Part shown: piece after piece, positions 1 through 11,000 of the stretch
Layout: each line of letters starts with the position of its first letter
Numbering within the stretch: the first letter of the stretch is position 1
Assembly (NCBI GenBank): GCA_018806985.1
Contig: JADANN010000146.1
Span: 806,001 to 870,000, forward strand
Direction of reading: 5' to 3'
Length of the DNA: 64,000 nt
Source of the DNA: Angiostrongylus vasorum
Taxonomy: Eukaryota; Nematoda; Chromadorea; Rhabditida; Metastrongylidae
The notes under the pieces: generated by a model
What the model was told of the DNA's origin: nothing
The model's input: only the letters and a program-made list of their open reading frames with translations
Database searches by the model: none
Program-made: the position numbers and the translations under genes

Positions 1-301
1 AAATAAAAGATTAACATTGTTTAAGATTAACTTTGTCCCTCCAATCAACTTGGGAACGCTATACGACGGCTATCCCAGCTAGAGAGAATCCACTCCACCA
101 GCATTCAACGAAAATTTTTTTAACTAGAACGAAATCCGCCGGTGGCAGATAAGATTAAATGAAACGCAGCAAAGGTACAGAGCTTTTCTCCTGAGTGAAC
201 CCTGTGTCACAGGGAAAATACTCTACATCCGCGTCTGATATGAAGAACGCCTAAGAGCCTAAGAACAAGCGATACAGTCACGTGACTAACCGACCATGCA
301 A
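1..301. other. No recognised feature
   Basis: I see no repeat family, convincing exon or RNA gene in these bases. Confidence 0.4.
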
Positions 302-525
302 TCAACGAAATAATAACTGGAAATGTGTATAAATCCATTTCTGCCCATTTGAAATACGTTGCAAAGCCATTGATGTTGGCGAAATACCTTGAATGTCAAT
401 TAAACTATTCTCGGCAAGACAGCTAGGAATATCCAGACCGAATAACTGCAACGCACAGGTGGAAACATTTGGAGTGGAATTTCTGAATGCCACACATTTG
501 GACAGAAATTTCTGAATGCAATAAA
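302..525 (-). CDS. Candidate last exon, unknown protein
   Basis: A minus-strand open stretch ends in TGA at 304-302 and has ordinary protein-like composition, with Cys, Ser and hydrophobic residues mixed and no repeats. Two similar TTCAG acceptor-like sites lie inside it, near 519 and 493. It overlaps no repeat family seen elsewhere here. I do not recognise the product. Chance openness in AT-rich DNA is a real alternative, and no partner exon was found. Confidence 0.2.
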
Positions 526-719
526 CAGAACCACGAAGAGATTTACCGAATTTAGTAATCTTTGGATGAGTTAGAAAAAAAAAGAAGGTACGCAAGTGTC
601 AAACCGTTGAAAGCAGCAAAACCATCTGTTCAAAGCTCTAGTTGTGCCACTATTCTAAGACGCTGATTAAGTCGTTACAAAATATGAGAATGTTCGTATA
701 CAACACAGCACACTGTAAT

Positions 720-895
720 TTTCTACATTGTTGGCCCAACACGAGGTTGGTATAGTCGCAGCCCGCTTCCTGATGTAAACGCCGGGCTCCTTCTCAGTTT
801 GGGAGACCCTGCCAGGAGATGAATCTCCCCTGTAGATCGTAGTCCGACACACAGGAACACCTCCCAGCCACAATGAGGCAGTAAACTGTTGGGAG
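720..895 (-). repeat. Family C repeat fragment
   Basis: Reverse-complement match to the 5' half of the family C copies near 40.0 and 52.1 kb. Shared blocks include CTTCCTGATG, AACGCCGG and GGAACACC in the same order. It directly precedes the mariner relic. Confidence 0.5.
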
Positions 896-905
896 AAACT
901 AAATG

Positions 906-1510
906 ATAATGAACGAAATCACCGTTTACAGCTACCGTTGACGCTTCTTAGACGCAATCAAGACGACCGTACTGTGACGTGGGAAGAACAATGGGTTTCT
1001 CTAATAACCGGCGACGATGTCAGTGGTTGTATTGCGAACAAGCTCCACAGCACTTCCCAAAGCCTAAATTGCACCGAAAAGGTTATGGTGACTGTTTGGT
1101 GGTCTGCAGCTGGGCTGATTCGTCACAGCCTTTTGAATCCAGCCAAGACGATTACAACGAAGAAATGGGTCCAGCAAATCGACGGAACGCATAGACACCT
1201 CAACAGCAGCGCCCACAGTGCGAGAGAAAGGGTCCCGCGATCAAGCCAGGACGAACGGCGCACTGTTGACGATGCCTAAGATGAACACGCTGGTCTATCA
1301 AACTCTGCCACATTCACCATACTTCCCAGACCTCTTGCTTACCTACTACCAATTCCACATGCATTTCGACAAGCTTCTGCGTGAGAAAGTCTCAGAAACT
1401 GGGCTGAGACCGAAATTAAACCTTCAGCAGAATTTTAGTCAGGACCAGTTACTTGAATTGTGGGCACTGGAATTTGACCCTGTAGAAAAAACTGATAGTA
1501 AGGAGTAGAA
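906..1510 (+). pseudogene. Mariner transposase relic
   Basis: Translations in shifting frames give mariner-type landmarks in order: a region like the segment before the first catalytic Asp (RRNQDD.. then EEQWV, where an intact element would have the CDEKW block), HFPKPKLH, MVTVWWSAAGLI, and LPHSPYFPDLL followed by YYQFHMHFDKLL, equivalent to the region of the last catalytic Asp. In functional family members a DDE/D transposase cuts and pastes the element at TA. This copy has several frameshifts and no visible inverted termini, and the expected CDEKW Asp is replaced. It is an inactive internal fragment. Confidence 0.85.
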
Positions 1511-1638
1511 TGTGGAAAAGTCCAGAAGTTGAAATAATGCTTTAGAATTATTGCAGGATCACAGCTGTAGTACAACTAGAGTAGTAAATCCCACTCTTAT
1601 CCATTCTTCTGCTTCTGCAGACTGATAACATTAACTTC

Positions 1639-1641
<3 letters not shown>

Positions 1642-1710
<69 letters not shown>
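1642..1710. repeat. (TA)n microsatellite
   Basis: About 68 bases of uninterrupted TA dinucleotides lie directly upstream of the SINE-A head that starts at 1711. Confidence 0.98.
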
Positions 1711-1712
<2 letters not shown>

Positions 1713-1988
1713 AACGCGTGTGAGGCAATGGTCGGAGGCACCTTCAACACACACGTGGAATTGATCCCTCGCAGCAATGACCCACCAAACCTTCCATCCT
1801 TCCGGGGTCGGCGAATTGGTACCAGACTTATCTGCAAGGACGGCAGCATTGACTCGATACATCAGTATGCCATGACGAGTCATTGCAAAGGCCATATATG
1901 CATTCAATCACCTACAAACGATGATTAATGGAGTCCAATGCATATTGCATCCCTGAAGAGATGATCAACGCTGACAGCTTTATCTTCT
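1711..1988 (+). mobile_element. SINE-A copy, full length
   Basis: tRNA-like head with A-box-like TGAGGCAATGG and B-box-like GGAATTGATCC, then a unique body and the tail AACGCTGACAGCTTTATC. The family evidently uses an internal RNA polymerase III promoter and borrowed reverse transcriptase, as tRNA-derived SINEs generally do. This copy is moderately diverged from the better-preserved ones near 10.3, 17.7 and 55.2 kb. Confidence 0.8.
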
Positions 1989-2064
1989 ATATATATTTAC
2001 ATCCGAATACATATATGTATTTATACCATTTTCTAAATTTTATTTTATTTGATCCGTCTTCAGT

Positions 2065-2255
2065 TTACTTTGCGGATCCCAGCACTTCTCACATCCACTT
2101 CTTTTCCTCGCAACCATCATCAACGAAGATCTTCCAACTTTAAGTGTGGCTTCGGTTGCTCCTTGAGGATTTTTATTTCATCTTGAATGTCGTAGAATGC
2201 GGGTCGAGCAATCCTCCCTGGAGTGCTGAGACAACCGGGCTGGACAGTTCCCAAA
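2065..2255. repeat. Family D repeat copy
   Basis: It shares GATCCCAGCACTTCTC, CTTCCAACTTT, GTGGCTTCGGTT, ATTTCATCTTGAA and GTCGTAGAATGC in the same order and spacing with 50405-50605, and more weakly with 57785-57935 and 55925-56130. The reverse strand of some copies reads CEKCWDP, so an old coding sequence may underlie it. It abuts an RTE-A fragment. Confidence 0.6.
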
Positions 2256-4105
2256 TAGATTGCGGGAAGTGATTTATTTCTCAGAGAAGTCCGGTACCTA
2301 TTTCCCGACCCTAAGGGATCAGGCTGGGCTGCATAGGCTGAGAAAAAGCATTCGCGAAGCCCACCGAAGCTTCACCAGTTACAACACCAAGATGATTGCA
2401 CTCCGATGCCCAGACGGAACAGTAACAGCGTCCAGAAAGGCAATAGAGAAAATCAGTCACGAATACTACTCGGATCTCTTCGATAGTCACGTCCACCTTC
2501 CGTCATATGAAATAAAGGAGGATGGACATGTTGTACCACCGGCTCTCCCTTCCGAAATACGACATGCGATTTCGTCGGTGAAAAATCGAACAGCACCAGT
2601 TCCGGACAGGATAAGATCTGAACACCTGAAGAACCTTATGCCAGTTCTCGTAAGCACACTGGTTCGGCTCTTCACACGTTACCTGTCCGAATGCAAGGTC
2701 CCTGCCCACTGGAAGACCAGCAAGACCGTGTTATTGTTCAAGAAGGGTGACCTACAGGATATCGGCAACTATCGTCCAATCTGCTTACTGTCTGTCGTCT
2801 ACAAACTTTTCACTCTAGTTATCCTAAACATGATTGACAGAACACTGGACGAAGGACAGCTATGTGAAGCAGGGTTTCGAAAAGGATCTAGTACGATGGA
2901 CCACATCCACACGGTAGCAAGGCTCATCGGAGTATCGCGAGAGTACAAAAGACCTCTCTGTCTCACCTTCATCGACTTACAAAAGGCCTTTGATTCAGTC
3001 GAGATAGAAGCAGTCTTGGAAGCCCTGGATAGTCAAGGAGTCCCTATTCAGTACATAAAATTTTTTCGTGAGCTGTACAAAAATTTCATAACCGTGATGT
3101 CACTATTCTATAGCGATATTAATATCGACGTCAAAAGAGCGGTTAGATAAGGCGATACCATCTTCCCAAAATTGTATACCGCCACCCTCCAGAACGACAT
3201 GCGAACATTAGAGTGGGATAACATGGGAGTTAAAATCGGTGGTCCGTAATTACACTACCTTCGTTTTGCTGATGGTGTCATTCTTATAACACCAGATATT
3301 ATCCAAGCGAAACGAATGTTTGCCAACTTTGATAAAGCCTGTGGAAAGATTGGTCTTCGACTAAATCTCGCAAAAAACGATGTTCATGAGGAACGGATTG
3401 GTTCCTAATGCTCCATTCACGCTCAACGGAACGAATATCTCCTAATGCTCCAGTTATGTCTATCTAGATCGGGAAATCAATATGATGAACGACTTAGCTC
3501 CAGAGCTAAGCAGAAGGAAACGAGCGGCTTGGGGGAGCATTCAAGAGCATCGAGGATGTAGTGAAGAGAACAAAAAACACCCGATTCCGCACCCATCTTT
3601 TCGACTCAACGGGACTTCCTGCGTTAACGTATGCATCGGAAACCTGGTCGCTGCGTAAACAGGATGAAAAATCACTCAGCGTTATTGAACGCGTAGTCGA
3701 AAAGACGATGCTAGGAGTATCCCGTTTCACATAAGTAAGAGAAGAGATCCGAAGCTCGGACCAGCGTCAACGATCAACGAAAATCAAAGATGCCATTCTA
3801 TACGCCAAATAGTCAAAGATAAGGTGGGCGGAACACGTAATGCGTATGAATGACAACCGATGGACACGAGCCGTTAGTGGCTGGATTCCTCGGGATGTCA
3901 AACGCACTGCAGGAAGACCACAGACCCGATGGTCACAGTTCCTCACGAAAAGCGTTGAAGAATGATATGATGCTCAACGAGTCCCTAGAGCGAGCAGAAC
4001 CCACTGGGTTACTCCTGCACGTGACAGAGAAAAATGGAAGGTTTACTGGCGCCCGCTCGAGTCACTCGACGATCAACGGGACTACAGGTGACAGGTGACA
4101 GGTGA
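2256..4105 (+). pseudogene. RTE-A retrotransposon, reverse-transcriptase part
   Basis: 5'-truncated RTE-clade non-LTR element. The first open block (to a stop at 3148) covers the linker and fingers/palm of the reverse transcriptase, with RPICLLSVVYKLF, AGFRKG and motif A FIDLQKAFDSV. Motif C near 3259-3276 reads FADG rather than FADD, so the second catalytic Asp is lost. Later blocks in other frames match the thumb and C-terminal part (YASETWSL, RMNDNRWTRAVSGWIPRD). Stops and frameshifts show it is dead. The 3' end runs into a short tandem repeat, typical of RTE elements. Confidence 0.92.
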
Positions 4106-4110
4106 GTGAC
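4085..4110 (+). repeat. (GTGACAG)n RTE 3' tail
   Basis: Three copies of a 7-base unit follow the RTE coding end. RTE-clade elements commonly end in short tandem repeats rather than poly(A). Confidence 0.8.
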
Positions 4111-4635
4111 ACTTTCTAAAAAAAATCACCTTGACTGCTAGCTTACTGTGTGACGTCAGAAACTAGAGAGCATCGAATACAATGTTGAAAATTATGAATC
4201 CGAGAAAACATTAAGAAACATCAATGTAAGCCAACATACAAATCTAATACTTTTATCTCGAACGATGTTTATGATTAAAGAAAAGCAAGAGCAATTTTCC
4301 ATATGTTAACAAATCAGGCATGCATGAAAGGCATATCGATTAAACCACTTTACAAAATTATCACAACACTGACTGTTACCCGGTTGAAGACAGGCTGCCA
4401 CATATGGAAGAAAGTTTCTGTAGTATGGGAGAATTTAAAGCACGGAAAAATATCGGGTAAAATTGAGTTTTATGTTAAAGAACTCACATCTGGCAATCAA
4501 TACGAAAAGTATGCACTATCACAGAATTTTTTGAGGCACTTCTTTGTTTTCGAAAAAATTTTTTGCCATCCTCTAAAATATCCCTAATCCCAAAAAAAAA
4601 TGTAGAGGACTTTTGATAACATCACCTTCTAAGGC
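4111..4635. other. Unassigned stretch
   Basis: AT-rich DNA. A plus-strand open stretch of 94 codons at 4303-4587 has no recognisable domain and no splice context that I trust. Confidence 0.3.
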
Positions 4636-4639
4636 GGGA

Positions 4640-4910
4640 TGCATTTGTTTCAGCTGGTGAAAAAGTAATTGCAGTAAACCTATACCAGGATAGACCACCG
4701 TCCTGGTATCAACGTCGCGTGGTGGCAAATCTTGGTTTGATCCATTAGGGATGCGACTGCCTGTGGTGATGAAGACCTGGGGCAGACTTTGGCCAAGGTG
4801 ACCTCCAAATTCCAGGGAACCACAATGGCTCAACCAGCAAATCTCCTAAAAATGGAGGTTATGCTGGGGTCCGCACAACCAGTGAGGACGGCCCATTCAA
4901 GTATCAAGTA
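4640..4910 (+). repeat. Family C repeat copy
   Basis: 3' two thirds of family C. It has the inverted pair ACCAGGAT..GTCCTGGT, GGGGCAGACTTTGGCCA, the small hairpin around AAAATGGAG, and CATTCAAGTATCAAGTAAG, all shared in order with copies at 39976-40370 and 52055-52450. No coding capacity is conserved. Confidence 0.75.
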
Positions 4911-5061
4911 AGCAATTACTGAAAAAGTACACTCCTTTTTAACTCTATTAACGAATAATAACGAAACAGTGTTGTAAAATCGTTACTGAAACCTATGAGA
5001 ACGAATACTGGAAAATTTACTATGATCGTGATAAATAACATACAATTTGTACGATTTTTAA

Positions 5062-8000
5062 TCAATGATTTTTACGACTTTCAACTAAAACCACTTCGTC
5101 CAACGTTATCCGTCGATGACGTATTGAACTCATTGAACCAATGTGCACGACAAGATTTGTGTCCGTTTGACGTCCAATAAATGGTGATTGGTCCAGAATA
5201 TGATCCTTTGCATTTCCTTCAGCTGCACTTCTCCTGCTCTCGGTTGATAATCGATCGACGATTTGTGGAATTTTTTGGGTCCGAAACAGTACTGCGGGTG
5301 TACAACATGATTCCGCCATGCTCATGTAGACCGTGTCAGTGAAGTAGTAACGGAGATCAGCTAGGAACTGAAGAAAATCGAATTTGTTAAGGTTTTGGAT
5401 TGAGCGACTAACCAATGCCTCATGAAAGTATAAAGAATATGGTGTTGATGAAACTACAAAAGACGCGATATGGATGCAACTCCATTGACGAGTACTAGAA
5501 ATGACCATGTCAGGCCTACACAATGAATTACAGTGGCCTACGGACGTATCAAGTCGATATTTATACCTTTAAGAAAGGTATGGTGTTCATTTGGCCATCG
5601 CCTTAGGATGGAAAGCCTAGTAAGCCCCGTGGTGTTGGGTCGAACCAACGACCACATCTGTGTGCAAGGAGACCTCTAACCACTGCATGATTTGCTCAAG
5701 CAATTTTATCAGAATGTAGGTACATTAGGAAAACTGCACCACATAGTTTTAAATTACTCTTTTTAAAAAGGAAAATGCGTTTGTAAATCTGCTTTTATCT
5801 CACCTGTAAGCCATAGGAGCTTAATTCGTAGTACATAAGGGCAGAAGTAACCATGAACCAAAAAATCGATACTCGGCGAACAACGATAATTTGGTAAATA
5901 TAACACGCTGTACACGATATTATGAGAGCCTAAATCGTTTTTTTAGATAGTACAAAGTCTTAACGACAATGAAGAGTGCTGCGTAAATAAGAGATCTTGT
6001 TACCATTGGTAGTGACGGGATTTTCCGTAGATGACTTGGATGGTACATTTTCACGTAGTCGATTTCTTGGCGCTGATCCAACTGCTTAATAAGTGACGTC
6101 ATCATTTTGGCAAATTTAGGCACTACCAAGGCATCGTCTTCGAGCAGCAACACATATCTGCCATGGAAACGATTTGTTTTTCCGAAATATTCGTTGTATC
6201 GACTACTGTACCATATTTATTCACACGTTTTTATAGGGCGCGTATGGTGCAGTAGTCGGAAGCGTCCTGCAGTACACATAGGGTCGGTCTCCGAGCCCCA
6301 GGTCCACCAACCTCTCCATCTCTCCGGGGTCGGCAAATTGGCATTAGATTTGTCTGGGAGGATAGCAGCGCTGGCTCGATACATCGGTAGGCCACCGCGA
6401 TTCATTGTAAAGGCCAGATAAACATTCAGTCACCTCCAAACGATGCCTAGTGAAGTCGAATGCATGGCGCATTCCTTTGGGATTGATCAACGCTAAGAGC
6501 TTTTTTGTTCAGCAATCGCGAGGTTGTTAAACAGCATAGATTTACTTCCACAGAAAAACACAATACAAAACAACAGTAGCTGACGTTTCGGCAGTATCGC
6601 CTTCTTCAGAGCCTGGAAGGGTATATTGATATACCATCCACTAGGCCAAACGCCTCAATAACACATACAAAGAGACGAAAAACTCCTTGGTAATTACATG
6701 GTCAACAGTTTCTCGAAAAAACTCACCGCTTTTTTTACGTGCCTTCCAATGAGGAAGATTAGAACTGATTATAGTCGCATAAGGTTGATGACTGCACCAT
6801 CCCACATCAGAAATTGATGCGAACATACGGGGTCAAGTCGCGTATGACCCTCTGGTCATTCATTCCCGCTAATCATTGTAGGGTTTTTGGCATTTATCCA
6901 AAAAGCCTCAGTAAGTTTTCGCGCTGATGTTTTAGTCTGTTCTGCAAGGATATTGACTTTTACTTCAAAATCGTTCCCGCTATGCTTTTGTATCCTATGC
7001 GTGCCTAGTGGGGTACTTTTAGCTTAGTTTTCGTTTGCCATCTAAGTGTTCTTTTTATACGGATACACCGTATAAAAGTATCCGTATAAATATGTATCCG
7101 TATAAAAGAGCACCTAGCAAACGAAAACTAAGACAAAGTACCCCACTAGGCACGCATAGGATACAAAAGCATAGCGGAGACGATTTTGATATGAAAGTCA
7201 CGGTGCTCGCACAGGATGCCAAAACACCAGCGCGCAAGCTTCTTGAGGCTTTTTGGATAAATGCCAAAAACCCTACAATGAATAGCAGGGATGAATGCCC
7301 AGAGGTCATACGCGACCTGATCCCGTATGCTCGCATCAATTTCTGATGTGGGATGGTGCAGTCATCAACCTTATGCGACTATAATCAGCTGTTCTAATCT
7401 TCCTCATTGGAAGGCACGTAAAAAAGCGGTGAGTTTTTTCGAGAAATTGTTGATAATGTAATTACCATGGAGTTTTTCGTCTCTTTGTAAGTGTTATTGA
7501 GGCGTTTGGCCTAGTAAATTGTATATCAGTATACCCTTCCAGGCTCTGAAGAAGGCGATACTTCCGAAACGTCAGCTACCGTTGCATTGTATTGTGCTTT
7601 TCTATGGAAGTAAATCCATGCTGTTTAACAACCTCGCGATTGCTGAACAAGAAAACGACGCATCCATATTCCAATGCCGAGGTTAATAGAAAGTCGATCC
7701 TGGGAGCTAAGAGCTTTCTCCTTTTTATTTTACGAACTGATATTGTTGAGCTGATGCGAGACTAATATAAGTTGTCGCTGTTGTTGTGGGAGTCCCACTC
7801 GTAACAGCACGGCTCTGAGGAAGGCGAAATTGTTGAAATGCCAGCCATCAATGAACAACAACAAGTACAACAACAACAGCAATAACATCAACAACAACAA
7901 CAACGACAACGAAAACTTATACCAACCTCACGTAAGCTTCACCAAGATCAGTTCATAAAAACATATGAACAGATAACACGACTATTTGCGTCGAGGTTTA

Positions 8001-11000
8001 TAGAAAGTCGGTCTTAAGAATTACTATAACCATAGTTTAAAAAAAGAACAAAAAATCATGATGACAATATTTCGGGAAGGCGTCAACCATCTTTATTTTC
8101 CCTTACTGTTACCGCTTTTTTCTTCGATAGAAACTCGTGAAAGATTCCAGTTTTATGTTGCTGTAGCTAAAAAACATATTTCTCAACATAACGCTTCAAA
8201 AAGAAGGAATAGAAAGAAAATTTCTAGCCCATAATTCTGGCAGAGGTTATAGGAAGCGCACTCCTTAGGATGCCATATGATACACCATGGTTCGGCCCCA
8301 CAGCGCCCAACCATGTTTTCCATCCTTCCAGGAATTGCTAAAGCTAACCCCAAACTTGTCTGCAGAAGGCTCGCATCGTTACACAAAATTCTTTTATGTG
8401 CAATACTTTTTAAAGATGAAATGGGTCGCTAAGAAGCGATTAGGACGGAAATCTTCGGCGTTTTCGAAACGGTACCTTCTTTCTCAAGCATCACCTATGT
8501 GAACATTGAACGTGGAAGGGAATCGCTTTACGTTTGGTATTAATATTCTTGAAAAAAAAGAACAAAGCGCTCGGTTTTGATCAATTACTGAAAGACACGA
8601 CATGAATTCGACTTTAATGAGAGGTGATTAAATGCAAATCTGGCCTATAGAATGACTTCCATTGGCCATCTGATGTGTCGAAACAGTGCTGCTATCTTTT
8701 AGGCAAATCGACTATCACTTTGCCGACTGTTGGAATGTTGGAAGGTTTGGTACTCGGGCCAGAAAATCAGCAAGGTCACATATCCAGTAAAAGCGATAGT
8801 TCATGATTGGTGGAACTTTGTGAGATGTTGTGAGTTTACTTCTAGCGAAAAATCACGTTTCACGAAGATCGCATCGTTTAACGAACTAGCTGAGGATAAA
8901 GATAAGCTGTTGCTGGAAGTTTGGAAATCTCGATTTTGACAAACTATATCGCCCGATCTTGCTCTTAGTAGCAAAAGTAAAAAAATCAATAGGCTGTCAT
9001 TAATCATTAAAGATCAATAATACCTCGCTTTCGTTGTTCGATTTAGGCAATTCCAGTAATCGAGTGCTTCTTTCATGATCGTATCGTTCAACGATAAGTT
9101 GTGCGATGAATTCCGTACTAAATAAAACGCTCTTAAAGAGGCAAAATATTTAACGATTGATATCTACGCCGTTTTTATTCCCTCGTAAAGCAAAATTGGA
9201 GTTTTTTTTAACCTTTTTGCTACTGCCTAGTATTTTTGATGGCAGGGTATATTGCGAAATATAACTTCAACGAAGCTGAGATATTTGCAAAACTCTGGAC
9301 CGCAGGTGCCTATGGTGGGGAACGAATGCGCTATTGTCCTTTCCGGGGAGTAACGCGTTCACCACCACACCATGCGGGTCCTTTGTTTCGCCTGTCTCTC
9401 AGCTAGTTCTATCGATCTTTTGCCATCAGCAATCACCCGTCAAAGGGATTGATCTGGGGAGCCCAAATCGGCATTGAACCCAGTTAAGCTGAGGCTATAG
9501 TTATAATCACAATTTTAACATTTCTACTTACTACCTACTCTTTTATGGCAAAAAGATCGATAGAACTAGCTGAGAGACAGGCGAAACGAAGGACCCCCAT
9601 GGTGTGATGGTGAACGCGTTACTCCCCGGAAAGGACAATAGCGCGTTCGTTCCCCACCATAGGCACCTGCGGTCCAGAGTTTTGCAAATATCTCAGCTTC
9701 ATCAAAATTAGAGTGTTACAAAAAAAAACATCTCAACATCACGTAGCTTCTTTACAAGCCGTTTTAGCAGTGCAGTCAAGCTCTTCACAGGAGTTTATTA
9801 AACATTTCTACTGCTTTCTCTATCCCTTAAGTGGTTTTTCCGATGTCAAACTTTCATCGTTGTTTTCCACTGAGCATCACTAGTTGATGGCTAAAATCCT
9901 AGCAGCTGATTGGAGATAGAACTCATCTCTGTTCTTTATCTTATGAAATCGTCAAGCGAGATTACTACGATCACTTACTGCCAAACATCCTAATGGGAAT
10001 GTGAAGTTGAAACTTCTTCAATTCGTCGAAAATCTCCGACTCCACATTGCAGAGCTCTAGGTTCGGCGAGAGGCGATTGTTCGATTGGTACTCATTCACC
10101 AGAAAAGCAATCACCTGTAGCAATGTAACATAAACTGTAAAAACCTCCATCGAATACTAGAAAGCACGAAATAAAAACGAGAGGAAGTAGGTAACAAACT
10201 TCATAAATAATTCCTTCTTTTCCTTAGAAAAAGGACAACATTGTTACTGATAGAGGATCAAAAAAAAGATAAAGTTCTCGGCGTTGATCAATTCCTGGTG
10301 GATGCGCCATGCATTCGACTTCATCAAGCATCGCTGGAGGTGACTGAATGCATATCTGGCCTTTGCAATGACTCTCGGTGGCCTACCAATGTATCGAGCC
10401 AGTGCTGGTATCCTCCCAGACAAATCTGGCACCAATTTGCCGACCCGGGAGGGAAGGAAAGCTTGGCGGGCCATGGACGCGGGGATCGATTCCACGTGTG
10501 TACCGCAGTGGCGCCTCCAACCACTGCGCCACACGCACCCTACTACAGATAAGCTTTGAAATATTTCCGTCCTTGAAGGCCTGCTGAAAAGAAATTTTCA
10601 GAGCCTTTGCCAGATATTCTACGGTTTGCAAAAATAAGTATTTTTTTTCTATTAGTGGTTGATATGCGGTCAGTTCAAGGTAAAATTCATGCAAATGGAT
10701 AACAGTTTAGAGTTTTCTTCAAAGAAAACTAAAAGGAACAGTAAAAGACTGGAGAAGAAAAAAAACCAGAACCTCAATTCATTCGGAAACTTTTTTCCAA
10801 CAACAAAAAGTAAACATGCAGTATGTTAGGAGTTTGCCCGCTATGAAGCTCGATCATGCGTGGAAAGATAAGAGAACGGCGATAAAGGAAGCCATAAGAA
10901 GTTTGGTTAGGGCTGAAGTCAAACATTGAACACCATAATGGAATATGTTTTGGAAGTTCTTCGTTTTCACCTCAGATCGCTTAAAAGCTTACGAGAAAAG

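Noticed and set aside
1548..1907. Minus-strand ORFs with a long alternating Ile-Tyr run
   Set aside because: They are translations of the (TA)n microsatellite and the adjacent SINE-A.
8381..8520. Minus-strand LEKEG stretch tested as the missing PGAP4 exon 4
   Set aside because: Phase did not fit and no usable splice sites flank it; 9117-9024 fits phase, signals and the CLN motif.
8801..9007. Minus-strand exon ending DFSLE|GTAAAC tested as PGAP4 exon 4
   Set aside because: It ends in the wrong phase for exon 5 and lacks the expected DY..CLN motif.
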